Source: an uncultured Granulicatella sp.
GTDB lineage: Bacteria > Bacillota > Bacilli > Lactobacillales > Aerococcaceae
NCBI GenBank assembly: GCA_937891475.1
Contig: CALATC010000050.1
Coordinates: 1 to 19,606, forward strand
Reading direction: 5' to 3'
DNA: 19,606 bases
The position numbers were made by a program, and so were the translations under genes. Position 1 is the first letter of the stretch, and each line of letters begins with the position of its first letter. The notes below the pieces were generated by a model that saw only the letters and a list, made by a program, of their open reading frames with translations, did not search any database and was not told where the DNA came from. Positions 7,124 to 15,800 of this stretch are shown piece after piece.

Positions 7124-9370
7124 TCACTCGTCTTTATGACTTTTTACCGTATGGAATTTTTGTACGTCTTTTTCTTGCATCATATGTACTGCTCCATCTT
7201 CTTGCGATATCCATATATGTGAAACTTGTTGTTCTAACTGATCTAAGAAGCGTAAACTAATATGCGATTGAACCGTCCCATTTCCTTTTTCTAAAATTAA
7301 ACTTTTCGTTTGCATTTGTGTAAATCCATTTAATTTTGCAATCCCTTCTGCGTTTTTCTTTGAAGAAATCACAAAATTAGCTTTATCGGGTAAAGTTTTC
7401 ATCTTATCTTCCACTATAAGTATTCGTTCTCCTTGGATTGTAAACATAGAACTTTGAACTTCTTTCTTACTGCCATTAGCTGGAATCAATCCCCATTTCA
7501 CTCCGGAAAGCAACTCCATTTCTCCTATTTCATGACTTTGTACTGAAATTTCCCATTTACTATCCTCTCTTTTTTCAGACGGATTTTTAGAAACGACTAC
7601 CTCACTTACTGAAAAATCTTGTATCAACTCTTTTAAATCATCACTATCTTCCTCACTAGCATTCGTTAGTACAATAGAATCCAACTGAGAAATTCCTTCT
7701 ACAAAAATATTATTCGCAACATTTTTAGAAAAAGGTTGTTTACTAAGAACCTTCCTCTTAGAATCTATGAACAAATTTCCTCCCCTCACTATTAAAGTAG
7801 CATGATTGAATCCTTTTGGAATATACAATACTGAAACTTGCGAACCCGTACTTAAAAAGATGATTTGCTTATGTAGATGATAAGGAATGCTAAGTGCAAT
7901 GATAAAAGAACAAAACGCAAAAACGATACTTGAATAAGGACGAAACCAAGATTTTTCATAACAAACAAGAGCTATATAAAGCGTAAACCAATACAATATC
8001 CAAGCTACTGTTGACCATGTTCCAAATGTAAATCGTAAAAACAAAAATTGCTCACAAAAAGCAAAAATGTGATTCACTCCATTTAATAATGCTTCTAAAA
8101 AGAAAATGATGCCATTAGAAATCCATACCCAATCTAATACTACTGCTAAAGCGTAAAGCAATATTCCTGGAATAAGGATGCTTTCAAACAGTAAAACTAC
8201 TAAACCAGCTAATAAAATACTTAGCATATTCCACTTGAAAAAATAATGACAAATCAATGGCAAGGCAATGATAGGCGTTAAAAAAGCAATAAAAATTGTT
8301 TTTTTCCATTTTCCTTGAAGATTATGTTCGACAAAATAACTCGTCAATAATAAAATAGCGGTTAATCCATAACTTAGTTGAAAAGCTACATTTTCAATGA
8401 TACTTGTGCGATAAAACAGTGACAGCAAAAATATGATTCCCAAACAATCCTCTGTTGTCAGTTTCCAATGAAACTTTTTAGACATTTGCGCTAAAATATA
8501 CATCAAAATAGCTCGTGTACCACTAATATTCCAATGGATTAAGTAGCCATAAATCACTAAGCCAATGATGATGATAGCTACACTTGTTTCTCGAGTGATT
8601 TTCCATTTCCATAATACTTTTTCAAGCAGATGAATAAATAATGTAATATGAAGTCCTGAAATGGCTAAAACATGCATGATGCCCAGTCTCTTATAATGCC
8701 CTATCACTGTTGCATCTGCATCTTTCGTTTTCCCGAACAGTAATAATAAAGCATAGGTACGAACAAAACTTTCTGGCTGTTTATCAATTTTCAAATAGAA
8801 TTTTCTACGCCAATTTTGAAAGACTGACATCCATGAAGGAGCGTTTGCCATTTGTTTAAATCCTCTAACTTCAAACACACGCAAAACCCCAATACTACGA
8901 TAATAACTTGGCGCATTAAAATCCCCTCTATTTTTAGGTTCATTCACAGGCTTACTCTTCCCTATTACGGATAAAGTGAGATTCGCCTCCTCCTCTTCAA
9001 ATAAAGCTCTCTCTTTTTCAGAATTTATTTTATATTGGAATAACACTTGATGGTTAGAAGAAGTCAACTCTAATTCAGCAATTCCCGTTACAAAGTCTCC
9101 ATTGATTTTCAAATCATCTCGGTTCAATCTTATGATTCCAGCTAACTCCCCTTCTGGAACAACTATAGGATGATAGACTTGATAAGAACGTAATCCAACA
9201 GAAATGAGTAAAATAAAGACCCAGAATAGCTGTTGTTTGCTTCTAAAATGAAGAATGAACGTCCATATTCCTATCAAAACATAAATCCCTTTAAAAAAAA
9301 GCGAAGATTCAGAAAAGATTAAACTTCCTACTATAATCTCTAAGACCGTTATCCAAATCCACTTCTTCAT
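7124..9370 (-). CDS. comEC: Competence channel protein ComEC with a degenerate metallo-beta-lactamase domain
   Basis: ComEC is the inner-membrane channel through which single-stranded DNA enters during transformation. The frame is intact at 748 residues. Hydrophobic segments near the start are followed by a soluble OB-like domain (about 70-180). The competence core (about 205-500) holds ALLLFGKTKDADATVIGHYK, HVLAISGLHITLF at 233-245 and SGTRAILMY at 283-291. The C-terminal part (503-748) lies where family members carry a metallo-beta-lactamase domain. Its motifs are lost: LDVGQGD is replaced by LSTGSQVSV (506-514), and LTHxHxDHxGG by LTNASEEDSDDL (568-579). The later GD and HHGS motifs are also missing. 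The start overlaps the comEA stop by four bases (ATGA), so the two are translationally coupled. No comEB lies between them. If the pump works, strand degradation must rely on another nuclease (inference). Confidence 0.95.
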   Translation of the reverse strand: MKKWIWITVLEIIVGSLIFSESSLFFKGIYVLIGIWTFILHFRSKQQLFWVFILLISVGLRSYQVYHPIVVPEGELAGIIRLNRDDLKINGDFVTGIAELELTSSNHQVLFQYKINSEKERALFEEEEANLTLSVIGKSKPVNEPKNRGDFNAPSYYRSIGVLRVFEVRGFKQMANAPSWMSVFQNWRRKFYLKIDKQPESFVRTYALLLLFGKTKDADATVIGHYKRLGIMHVLAISGLHITLFIHLLEKVLWKWKITRETSVAIIIIGLVIYGYLIHWNISGTRAILMYILAQMSKKFHWKLTTEDCLGIIFLLSLFYRTSIIENVAFQLSYGLTAILLLTSYFVEHNLQGKWKKTIFIAFLTPIIALPLICHYFFKWNMLSILLAGLVVLLFESILIPGILLYALAVVLDWVWISNGIIFFLEALLNGVNHIFAFCEQFLFLRFTFGTWSTVAWILYWFTLYIALVCYEKSWFRPYSSIVFAFCSFIIALSIPYHLHKQIIFLSTGSQVSVLYIPKGFNHATLIVRGGNLFIDSKRKVLSKQPFSKNVANNIFVEGISQLDSIVLTNASEEDSDDLKELIQDFSVSEVVVSKNPSEKREDSKWEISVQSHEIGEMELLSGVKWGLIPANGSKKEVQSSMFTIQGERILIVEDKMKTLPDKANFVISSKKNAEGIAKLNGFTQMQTKSLILEKGNGTVQSHISLRFLDQLEQQVSHIWISQEDGAVHMMQEKDVQKFHTVKSHKDE

Positions 9371-10029
9371 TGGAAATTCACTTGGCTTTCAATCGCTTCT
9401 AATGCTTTCTTTCCAATTCCTTTCACTTGTAATAAGTCTTCCTTTGTACGAAAGGCTCCATGTTCTTTTCGATATTGTAAAATAGCTTCTGCTTTTTTCT
9501 TACCAATTCCTTTTATGGTTTGTAATTCTTCTAAAGTTGCCGTGTTAATATTGATTGTTCCTTGTTTTGAATTAGACACACTCGTATTTGTCGAACTTCC
9601 TTTTTCAGAATTTCCCTCTGTCAATCCATCTTCTTGTTTAGAATGTACATTAGGGACAATAATTTGCATTTGATCGGTAATTTTTTGTGCTAAATTAATT
9701 TTTGTTTCATCTGCCTCCTCCGTAAAACCTCCTGCCTTTTTAATCACTTCTTGCATGCGACTCTCACAAGAAAACTCATACACTCCCGGTCGAAGAACTT
9801 CCCCTTTAATATCCACATAACAATTTTGTGGCATTATCGTAGTTGTTTCTTCCACTCTTGTTGTATTCACAGCATTCGTTACCATTACTTTTTCTTTCAT
9901 AGAAGAAGCCATCATCCCTCTTCCTACAAGAATAATAACGATAACTGCTAACACACCACCAATAATTGACAGAACCTTTTTATATTCCATCAACCACCTT
10001 TTCACTTGCATAAAAAAATAAAACATCAT
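9367..10029 (-). CDS. comEA: Competence DNA receptor ComEA
   Basis: ComEA is a membrane-anchored protein on the outer face of the membrane that binds incoming double-stranded DNA and hands it to ComEC. It has 220 residues: one N-terminal membrane anchor at about 18-38 (VLSIIGGVLAVIVIILVGRG), an SLBB domain at about 69-126 (YVDIKGEVLRPGVYEF), a Ser/Thr/Asn-rich linker at 128-157, and two helix-hairpin-helix motifs at 160-218 with GIG turns at 174-176 and 204-206. The start chosen at 10029 has a very strong GAGGAGGG site. A second ATG 13 codons later with AAGGTGG in front would also keep the anchor. The gene starts 47 bases after ylbL and overlaps comEC. No streptococcal com-box (TACGAATA) is seen upstream on the coding strand. 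Confidence 0.95.
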   Translation of the reverse strand: MMFYFFMQVKRWLMEYKKVLSIIGGVLAVIVIILVGRGMMASSMKEKVMVTNAVNTTRVEETTTIMPQNCYVDIKGEVLRPGVYEFSCESRMQEVIKKAGGFTEEADETKINLAQKITDQMQIIVPNVHSKQEDGLTEGNSEKGSSTNTSVSNSKQGTININTATLEELQTIKGIGKKKAEAILQYRKEHGAFRTKEDLLQVKGIGKKALEAIESQVNFQ

Positions 10030-10076
10030 TTTTCCCTCCTCTAACTATAGATACGAAAAAAATGACGTTTTGTATT

Positions 10077-11111
10077 TTATTTTTCTAAAATTTTTACTGC
10101 ATCTTCAAATTTTTTTACAGGATACACTTGAATATTGGATTTTATCTTTTCAGCGGTTTGTTTAGCTTCTTCATAGTTCGATAAAATATTAGGATTTTTT
10201 TCTCTCATTTCATCCGTAATTTCATCATCTGGGGCTAGGAAAATAGTTGCTCCTGCACGAACAGCTGCCACTAATTTCTTATCTACTCCACCAATTCGTC
10301 CAACTTCTCCTTTTTCATTCATTGTGCCAGTACCAGCCACAATTCGACCTTGTTTTAAATTTTTATCCGTTAATTGGTTATAAATTTCTAATGTAAACAT
10401 CAGACCTGCAGATGGCCCACTAACCCCATGCGGATCAAAATCTACTTTAGGAGATTCATGAAGTTTTGAATGCGTCACTAATTGAATTCCTAACATCGGC
10501 TTACCTGTATCAGGGTTTTCTACCAAGACTCCTGCTTTTTCAATAATTTCTTGATTACGATTGATTTCAATCGTGACAGGATCACCAATCTTTTTAGAAC
10601 TAATGGCTTGAATCATTTCTTGCGCGGATGAAAATGATACTCCATCCACTTTTGTCACAATATCTCCTACTTGAATCTTCTCTTTAAAATCAGATTCAGG
10701 AACTACTGTCATCACATATACACCTAAAAATTCTTCTTGAACAGTTTTTCCTGCTGCCTTGTACGCTACTGAAATGGCTGCATTTCTAGCTTGTTGCATA
10801 TAATATTCCTGAATTTTATTGTATTCCTTACTAGGTGTTGTTCCATACACTTTTTCCTTTGGAATCATCTCAACATGAGGAAGCAATGTTTGAAGTGCTA
10901 ATAAAGGAGTTGCTTGTTGTGACAATACCGTCATTACTCGAAAAGACCCTTCCTTCTTCTCATTAACTCCTTCAATAGTAATAAAATCTTCTACTTTTTC
11001 AGCGCTCCCTGGCATTTCTAATACATAGGGTAAAGGAAAAAACGCAATGATTCCTAGAAGCAATAAACTGACGAGCGATATAACAATCGTTCGTAAAGAA
11101 ATTTTTTTCAT
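10077..11111 (-). CDS. ylbL: PDZ-containing Lon-like membrane serine protease, YlbL/SepM type
   Basis: The protein has 344 residues and is anchored by one membrane segment at about 8-30, with the rest outside the cell. A PDZ domain spans roughly 126-190 (GVYVMTVVPESDFKEKIQVGDIVTKVDG). The Lon-type protease domain follows with the Ser-Lys dyad: Ser234 in GPSAG and Lys279 in GGVDKK, spaced 45 residues apart, close to the spacing in Lon. Relatives include B. subtilis YlbL and streptococcal SepM. SepM trims the competence pheromone CSP, so its position directly before comEA is suggestive, though the same order occurs in species without that pheromone. The start ATG lies two bases after the coaD stop codon and has only a weak ribosome site, so it probably relies on translational coupling. 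Confidence 0.93.
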   Translation of the reverse strand: MKKISLRTIVISLVSLLLLGIIAFFPLPYVLEMPGSAEKVEDFITIEGVNEKKEGSFRVMTVLSQQATPLLALQTLLPHVEMIPKEKVYGTTPSKEYNKIQEYYMQQARNAAISVAYKAAGKTVQEEFLGVYVMTVVPESDFKEKIQVGDIVTKVDGVSFSSAQEMIQAISSKKIGDPVTIEINRNQEIIEKAGVLVENPDTGKPMLGIQLVTHSKLHESPKVDFDPHGVSGPSAGLMFTLEIYNQLTDKNLKQGRIVAGTGTMNEKGEVGRIGGVDKKLVAAVRAGATIFLAPDDEITDEMREKNPNILSNYEEAKQTAEKIKSNIQVYPVKKFEDAVKILEK

Positions 11112-11113
11112 AC

Positions 11114-11635
11114 TTACTCACTTCTTTCTTGAAGCATCATTTGTTGACACTCTTGTCCAGCATATCTTTTTTCCAAAATTTCTGCTACAGATTCTGGAAC
11201 AAAAGACTCAAATTCTCCGCCAAATTTAGCTAATTCTTTCACCATTGTTGAACTGACATATTCATAGGCTGGCTCACTTATGAGTAAGACAGTTTCAATA
11301 TTCTCGTCTAATCGATGATTATGATACGCTAAAGTCTTTTCTAATTCTAAATCTTGACTATTGCGAACGCCTCTTAAAAGAACAGTTGCTCCTAATTGTT
11401 TCGCAGCTTCAACCGTTAAGCCCCCATCTTGTACGACAACTCTAACATTTTCCCAATTTGATACAGCTTTTTGAACTGTTTGAATTCTCTCTTCTTTTGT
11501 TAAAGTATACTGTTTTTGATGATTATGAGAAATTAATACAATCACTTCATCAAATAATACTGTCGCACGTTGGATTAAATGAAGATGACCCTTTGTAATG
11601 GGATCAAAACTTCCTGCATAAATTGCTTTTACCAT
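11114..11635 (-). CDS. coaD: Phosphopantetheine adenylyltransferase
   Basis: CoaD transfers AMP from ATP to 4'-phosphopantetheine, giving dephospho-CoA, the next-to-last step of coenzyme A synthesis. The nucleotidyltransferase motif GSFDPITKGH is at 8-17, with the conserved T/HxGH ending in His17. LLRGVRNSQDLELE follows at 87-100, and the second ATP motif VSSTMVKEL is at 127-135. The length of 173 residues is slightly above the usual 160, owing to a glutamine-rich C-terminal tail (ECQQMMLQERSE). The start lies nine bases after the rsmD stop codon, and its AGGAG site includes that stop codon. The order rsmD-coaD is conserved in many Firmicutes. Confidence 0.97.
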   Translation of the reverse strand: MVKAIYAGSFDPITKGHLHLIQRATVLFDEVIVLISHNHQKQYTLTKEERIQTVQKAVSNWENVRVVVQDGGLTVEAAKQLGATVLLRGVRNSQDLELEKTLAYHNHRLDENIETVLLISEPAYEYVSSTMVKELAKFGGEFESFVPESVAEILEKRYAGQECQQMMLQERSE

Positions 11636-11644
11636 ACAAATCTC

Positions 11645-12202
11645 CTATTCAAATTCAAAGAAAATTAATGCTGTAATTCCATACTCTACTCGTTTCCATT
11701 GAGTAAAACGTCCAATTTTTTCTGGTAATTGTACTGCTTTATCTACTTCTGCGACAACTACAGCATCTTCAGCTACTAATGATAATTTTTCCAATTGTTC
11801 AATATCATTGATAATTTCTTGTAGACGATACGGTGGATCCATAAACACTAAAGAAACAGGTTTAAACTCTTCTCTTGTAGCTAATGTTTTTAATCCATGC
11901 TTCACATTTTGTTTCAATAATGTAAATTGATCCGGACTCTTTGTAATATCAATATTTTGTTCAATCGTTTGAATCGCTTGTCGATTATTTTCAAATAAAA
12001 AGGCATGGTCCATTCCTCTAGAAACAGCTTCAATGGCTACTCCTCCACTACCTGCATACATGTCTAACATGACACCACCATCAAAATATCCTCCTAAAAT
12101 ATTGAATAAGGATTCTTTAATTTTATCCGTTGTGGGTCTTGTGTTCTTTCCTGGAACAGCTCGAAGATGTCTTCCACCAAATTCGCCAGAAATAATTCTC
12201 AT
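11645..12202 (-). CDS. rsmD: 16S rRNA (guanine966-N2)-methyltransferase
   Basis: RsmD methylates G966 (E. coli numbering) of 16S rRNA using S-adenosylmethionine. The 185-residue protein starts MRIISGEFGGRHLRAVPGKNTRPTTDKIKESLFNIL, the typical N-terminus. SAM motif I, MLDMYAGSGGVAIEA, is at 45-59, and the catalytic tetrapeptide DPPY is at 122-125. The start ATG has AAAGGAGG seven bases upstream. It is the first gene of the likely rsmD-coaD-ylbL-comEA-comEC-holA operon, with a clear promoter just upstream. Confidence 0.96.
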   Translation of the reverse strand: MRIISGEFGGRHLRAVPGKNTRPTTDKIKESLFNILGGYFDGGVMLDMYAGSGGVAIEAVSRGMDHAFLFENNRQAIQTIEQNIDITKSPDQFTLLKQNVKHGLKTLATREEFKPVSLVFMDPPYRLQEIINDIEQLEKLSLVAEDAVVVAEVDKAVQLPEKIGRFTQWKRVEYGITALIFFEFE

Positions 12203-12231
12203 CTGTGTTCCTCCTTTAATATATTCACCTT

Positions 12232-12260
12232 ATTATAAACGCTCAAAAAAAGAATAACAA
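12232..12260 (-). promoter_or_regulatory. Promoter of the rsmD-holA operon
   Basis: On the minus strand TTGTTA (12255-12260) and TATAAT (12232-12237) are 17 bases apart. The -10 box is 29 bases from the rsmD start codon. It is the only strong promoter I see for the six genes downstream. Confidence 0.8.
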
Positions 12261-12261
12261 C

Positions 12262-12315
12262 TCACAACAAGCAGAAGAAATCTTTGCAAAACTCACTTGC
12301 TTGTAAAATAGCCAT
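12262..12315 (-). other. Short open frame of 17 codons with a ribosome-site-like sequence, and surrounding spacer
   Basis: The spacer from 12261 to 12470 has no recognised gene. It contains an ATG at 12315 with GAGAGG six bases upstream, opening a 17-residue frame (MAILQASEFCKDFFCLL) that ends at 12262, inside the rsmD promoter region. A TATAAT at 12356-12361 lies upstream but lacks a proper -35 box. A small dyad, GTCGA-AA-TCGAC, at 12412-12423 is flanked by direct repeats of TTAAATC (12404-12410 and 12428-12434). All of this may be chance in AT-rich DNA. Confidence 0.15.
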
Positions 12316-12470
12316 TTAAAACCTCTCAAATTCGATAGGTTTAAGACAAAAGCAGATTATAATACATTCGTTTAATCTTCTCTGGCAAATACAAATTATC
12401 ATTTTAAATCCGTCGAAATCGACCGAATTAAATCTGAAGTATTTACCAATTCATTCACATTATTTCCTCT

Positions 12471-12512
12471 AAAAAAGTCATGACCACCCGTTAAACAGGT
12501 AGTCATGACTTT
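12471..12512 (-). terminator. Terminator of the ylaN-ftsW-pyc-ylbG operon
   Basis: A 13-bp stem (12476-12488 with 12498-12510, one G-U pair) with a 9-base loop is followed on the minus strand by six T residues. It starts about 14 bases after the ylbG stop codon. Confidence 0.88.
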
Positions 12513-12523
12513 GCATCTAATCA

Positions 12524-12817
12524 TTACACTTCTGTAGCCAATGCTTGTTTTTCTAATTCAATTTCCTCACGTAATTCTGGCAAGATTTGTGTAAAATCCA
12601 TTCGAACTTCATGGCGAGGAGATACTTCAACTTTTCGAACAAAGTGAAATTTGCTAACTTTATCCATAACACTTTCCACTTCTTCTTCATTGACATACAA
12701 GTAAATATATTTTAGACGTTTAGAAATATATTGAATATTACCGAAACGTTTTAATTGTTTAATTGGTTTTAATGTATAGAGCCATACAATAATCGCTCTT
12801 CTTTCTACTTGTTCCAT
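12524..12817 (-). CDS. ylbG: YlbG-family (DUF2129) cytosolic protein of unknown function
   Basis: This 97-residue soluble protein matches the YlbG pattern: a start with RRAIIVWLYTLKPIKQLKRFGNIQYISKRLKYIYLYVN, then a short acidic helix (EEEVESVMDKVSKFHFVRKVEVS) and the end RHEVRMDFTQILPEL. The family is widespread in Firmicutes and usually sits beside rsmD and coaD, as it does here. No biochemical function is established that I can name with confidence. It lies 17 bases after pyc with an AGAGGAG ribosome site, and a terminator follows it, so it is the last gene of the pyc transcript. The acidic C-terminal end (ELREEIELEKQALATEV) is predicted helical. Confidence 0.87.
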   Translation of the reverse strand: MEQVERRAIIVWLYTLKPIKQLKRFGNIQYISKRLKYIYLYVNEEEVESVMDKVSKFHFVRKVEVSPRHEVRMDFTQILPELREEIELEKQALATEV

Positions 12818-12834
12818 GCTTACTCCTCTCTTTA

Positions 12835-15800
12835 TTATTTTTTACGAATTGTTAATAGTAAATCACTAACATCAATCATATCTTGTTCTTTAACAGCAAT
12901 AGTTTCAACAACGCCATCAAATGGTGCTTGAATGGTTGTTTCCATCTTCATTGCTTCTGTCACAAGTAACACTTGTCCTTTACGAACCGCTTCACCTTTT
13001 GTTACAAATACTTTTAGGACACTACCTGGCATTGTTGCCCCAATTTGTCCAAAATCATTCGCATCTGCTTTTTGACGTTTAACAGTTGTCATTGTTGCAC
13101 TCGCATCATGCACAATAATTTCTCGGCTTTGTCCATTGAATCGATAGAACATAATACGATTTCCATCTTGGTCAGGTTCCCCAATTTGTACTAATGTAAT
13201 CATAAAGACTTTACCTGGTGCATATTCCATTTGAATCGTCTCACCCATACGCATTCCATAAAAGAATGTCTGCGTATCTAATTTACTTAAATCTCCATAT
13301 AGTTCTTTTCTCTCTTGGTATTCCTTATACACTTTGGGATACATGAGATAACTTAGTACTTGTTGGTCTTTTGGCTTATGCCCAAGTACAGTTTCTAATT
13401 CTTTGCGAACTTCTTCAAAATCTACTTCAGGAGCTAATAATCCTGGGCGAACAGTAATTGGCTCAATATCTTTTAATACAACTTTTTGAAGTTTTTCATT
13501 AAAGCCTCCAACTGGTTGACCTAAATCCCCTCTAAAGAATTGAATCACTGATTCAGGGAAAGACAGAGTTAATCCTTTTTCATAAATATTTTCTTCATTA
13601 AGTTCATTTTGAATACAGAATAATGCCATATCTCCAACTACTTTAGAAGAAGGTGTTACTTTAATAATATCTCCGAACAATTGGTTTACACGATGATACA
13701 TTTCTTTCACTTCTTCGAAACGTTCTCCTAAACCAACTGATTTAGCTTGTTGGTATAAATTCGTATATTGTCCTCCAGGCATTTCATGATAGTAAACTTC
13801 TGGACTTGGAGAAACTTGTGCTTGATCAAATGCATGATAAGATTTGCGAATCGTTCCCCAATAACGGTTTAATGTTGTTACATTTTCCATCTCTAATTCA
13901 GGTTGGCGACTTGTACCTTCTAATCCATAGTATAAAGTTTCCATACTTGGATTAGATGTTCCACCTGCTAAAGCACTAAAGGCTACATCGACTACATCCA
14001 CTCCAGCATCAATCGCTGTTGCTAATGTTAAAATACCATTTCCACTTGTATCATGAGTGTGTAAATGAATTGGAATATCGACTGATTCTTTTAACGTTGT
14101 AATTAATTGTTTGGCTGCTTGAGGTTTCAATAATCCTGCCATATCTTTAATGGCAATCATATGCGCACCCGCTTTTTCTAAATCTTTCGCAAATTGTTTA
14201 TAATATTCTAATGTATATTTTGTTTGCATCGGATTTAATACATCGCCTGTATAACACATGGCCGCTTCTGCAATTTTTCCTGCTTCACGAACGGCTTGAA
14301 TACTCACTTCCATTTGAGGTAACCAGTTTAAACTGTCAAAAATTCTGAACACATCAATTCCTGTTGCTGCTGCTTCTAAAATAAACGAACGAATCACAGA
14401 ATCTGGATAATTGGAATATCCTACTGCATTAGAACCACGCAATAACATTTGCAACAGCGTATTTGGCATTGCTTTACGGATTTTTTCCAATCGATTCCAT
14501 GGATTTTCTGTTAAGAATCGATAAGCTGTATCAAACGTTGCTCCACCCCATACTTCTGCTGAGAACAATTGAGGTACTGCAGCTTCATATTGTTGTGCTG
14601 CTTGAATCAAATCGATTGAACGCATTCTTGTAGCCATCAAACTTTGATGCGCATCTCTAAAACTTGTATCCGTTAAAAGAACTTTTTCTTGCTCCAATAC
14701 CCATTTAGAAACTGCATCCGCACCTTTTTCATCCAGTAACTGCTTAGCCGTTATTTCTGGTTTTGAAACAGGCTTCAATGTTTCGATATAAGTTGGTCTC
14801 TCGAATGCCTTTGTTTCTTGTGGGATTCCTGGATACCCATTTACAGTAATTTCAGAAATATATTTTAAAATTTTATTTCCACGATTGCTTTCCTTTGGAA
14901 ACTTAAACAATTCAGGTGTTGTATCAATAAACGTTGTTTTAGCGGTTCCAGTTAAGAAATCTTCGTGATGGATTACATTTTTTAAAAATGGAATATTCGT
15001 CTTCACTCCACGAATTCTAAACTCTTTTAACGCACGTTGCATTGTTGTAACTGCTTGAGAAAAATCACGCCCATACGTACAAACTTTTACTAATAGCGAG
15101 TCAAAATATGGCGTAACCACATTTCCTTGGAAGGCATTTCCCGCATCTAAACGAATACCCAATCCACCTGGTGAACGATACGTATTAATTTTACCAGTAT
15201 CTGGCAAGAAGTTATTTTCAGGATTTTCAGTAGTAATACGACATTGAATTGCAGCTCCACTAAATGTTAAGTTTTCTTGTGTAGGTATACCAATTTCTTG
15301 ATGCAAATCCATTCCTTGCGCAATTTTTAATTGTGCTTGAACAATATCAATTCCTGTAATCAATTCTGTAATGGTATGCTCTACTTGGATTCTTGGATTC
15401 ACTTCAATAAAATAAAATTGATTTCCATCTAATAAAAACTCAACTGTCCCTGCATTGACATAACCAATTTCTTTCATAAAGCTAGCGGCAGCATTACAAA
15501 TTTTGGAGCGCATCTCTTCTGAAAGTGAAATACATGGCGCAACTTCAATAACTTTTTGATGACGTCTTTGAACAGAGCAATCACGTTCAAATAAATGAAC
15601 AACATTTCCATGCTCATCCCCTAGAATTTGTACTTCTATATGTTGTGGATTTTCAATATATTTTTCTACATAACACTCTCCAGCACCAAAAGCTTTAATC
15701 GCTTCTCCAACGGCACGGTCATAACTATCTTGAACATCTTCCTTACGATAAACAACACGCATTCCACGACCGCCACCACCAAGTGCAGCTTTAATCATAA

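Noticed and set aside
10041..10062. AAAA-N5-TTTT, like a ComK box, on the minus strand upstream of comEA
   Set aside because: One half-box in AT-rich DNA is expected by chance, there is no properly spaced second box, and ComK control is not expected in Lactobacillales.
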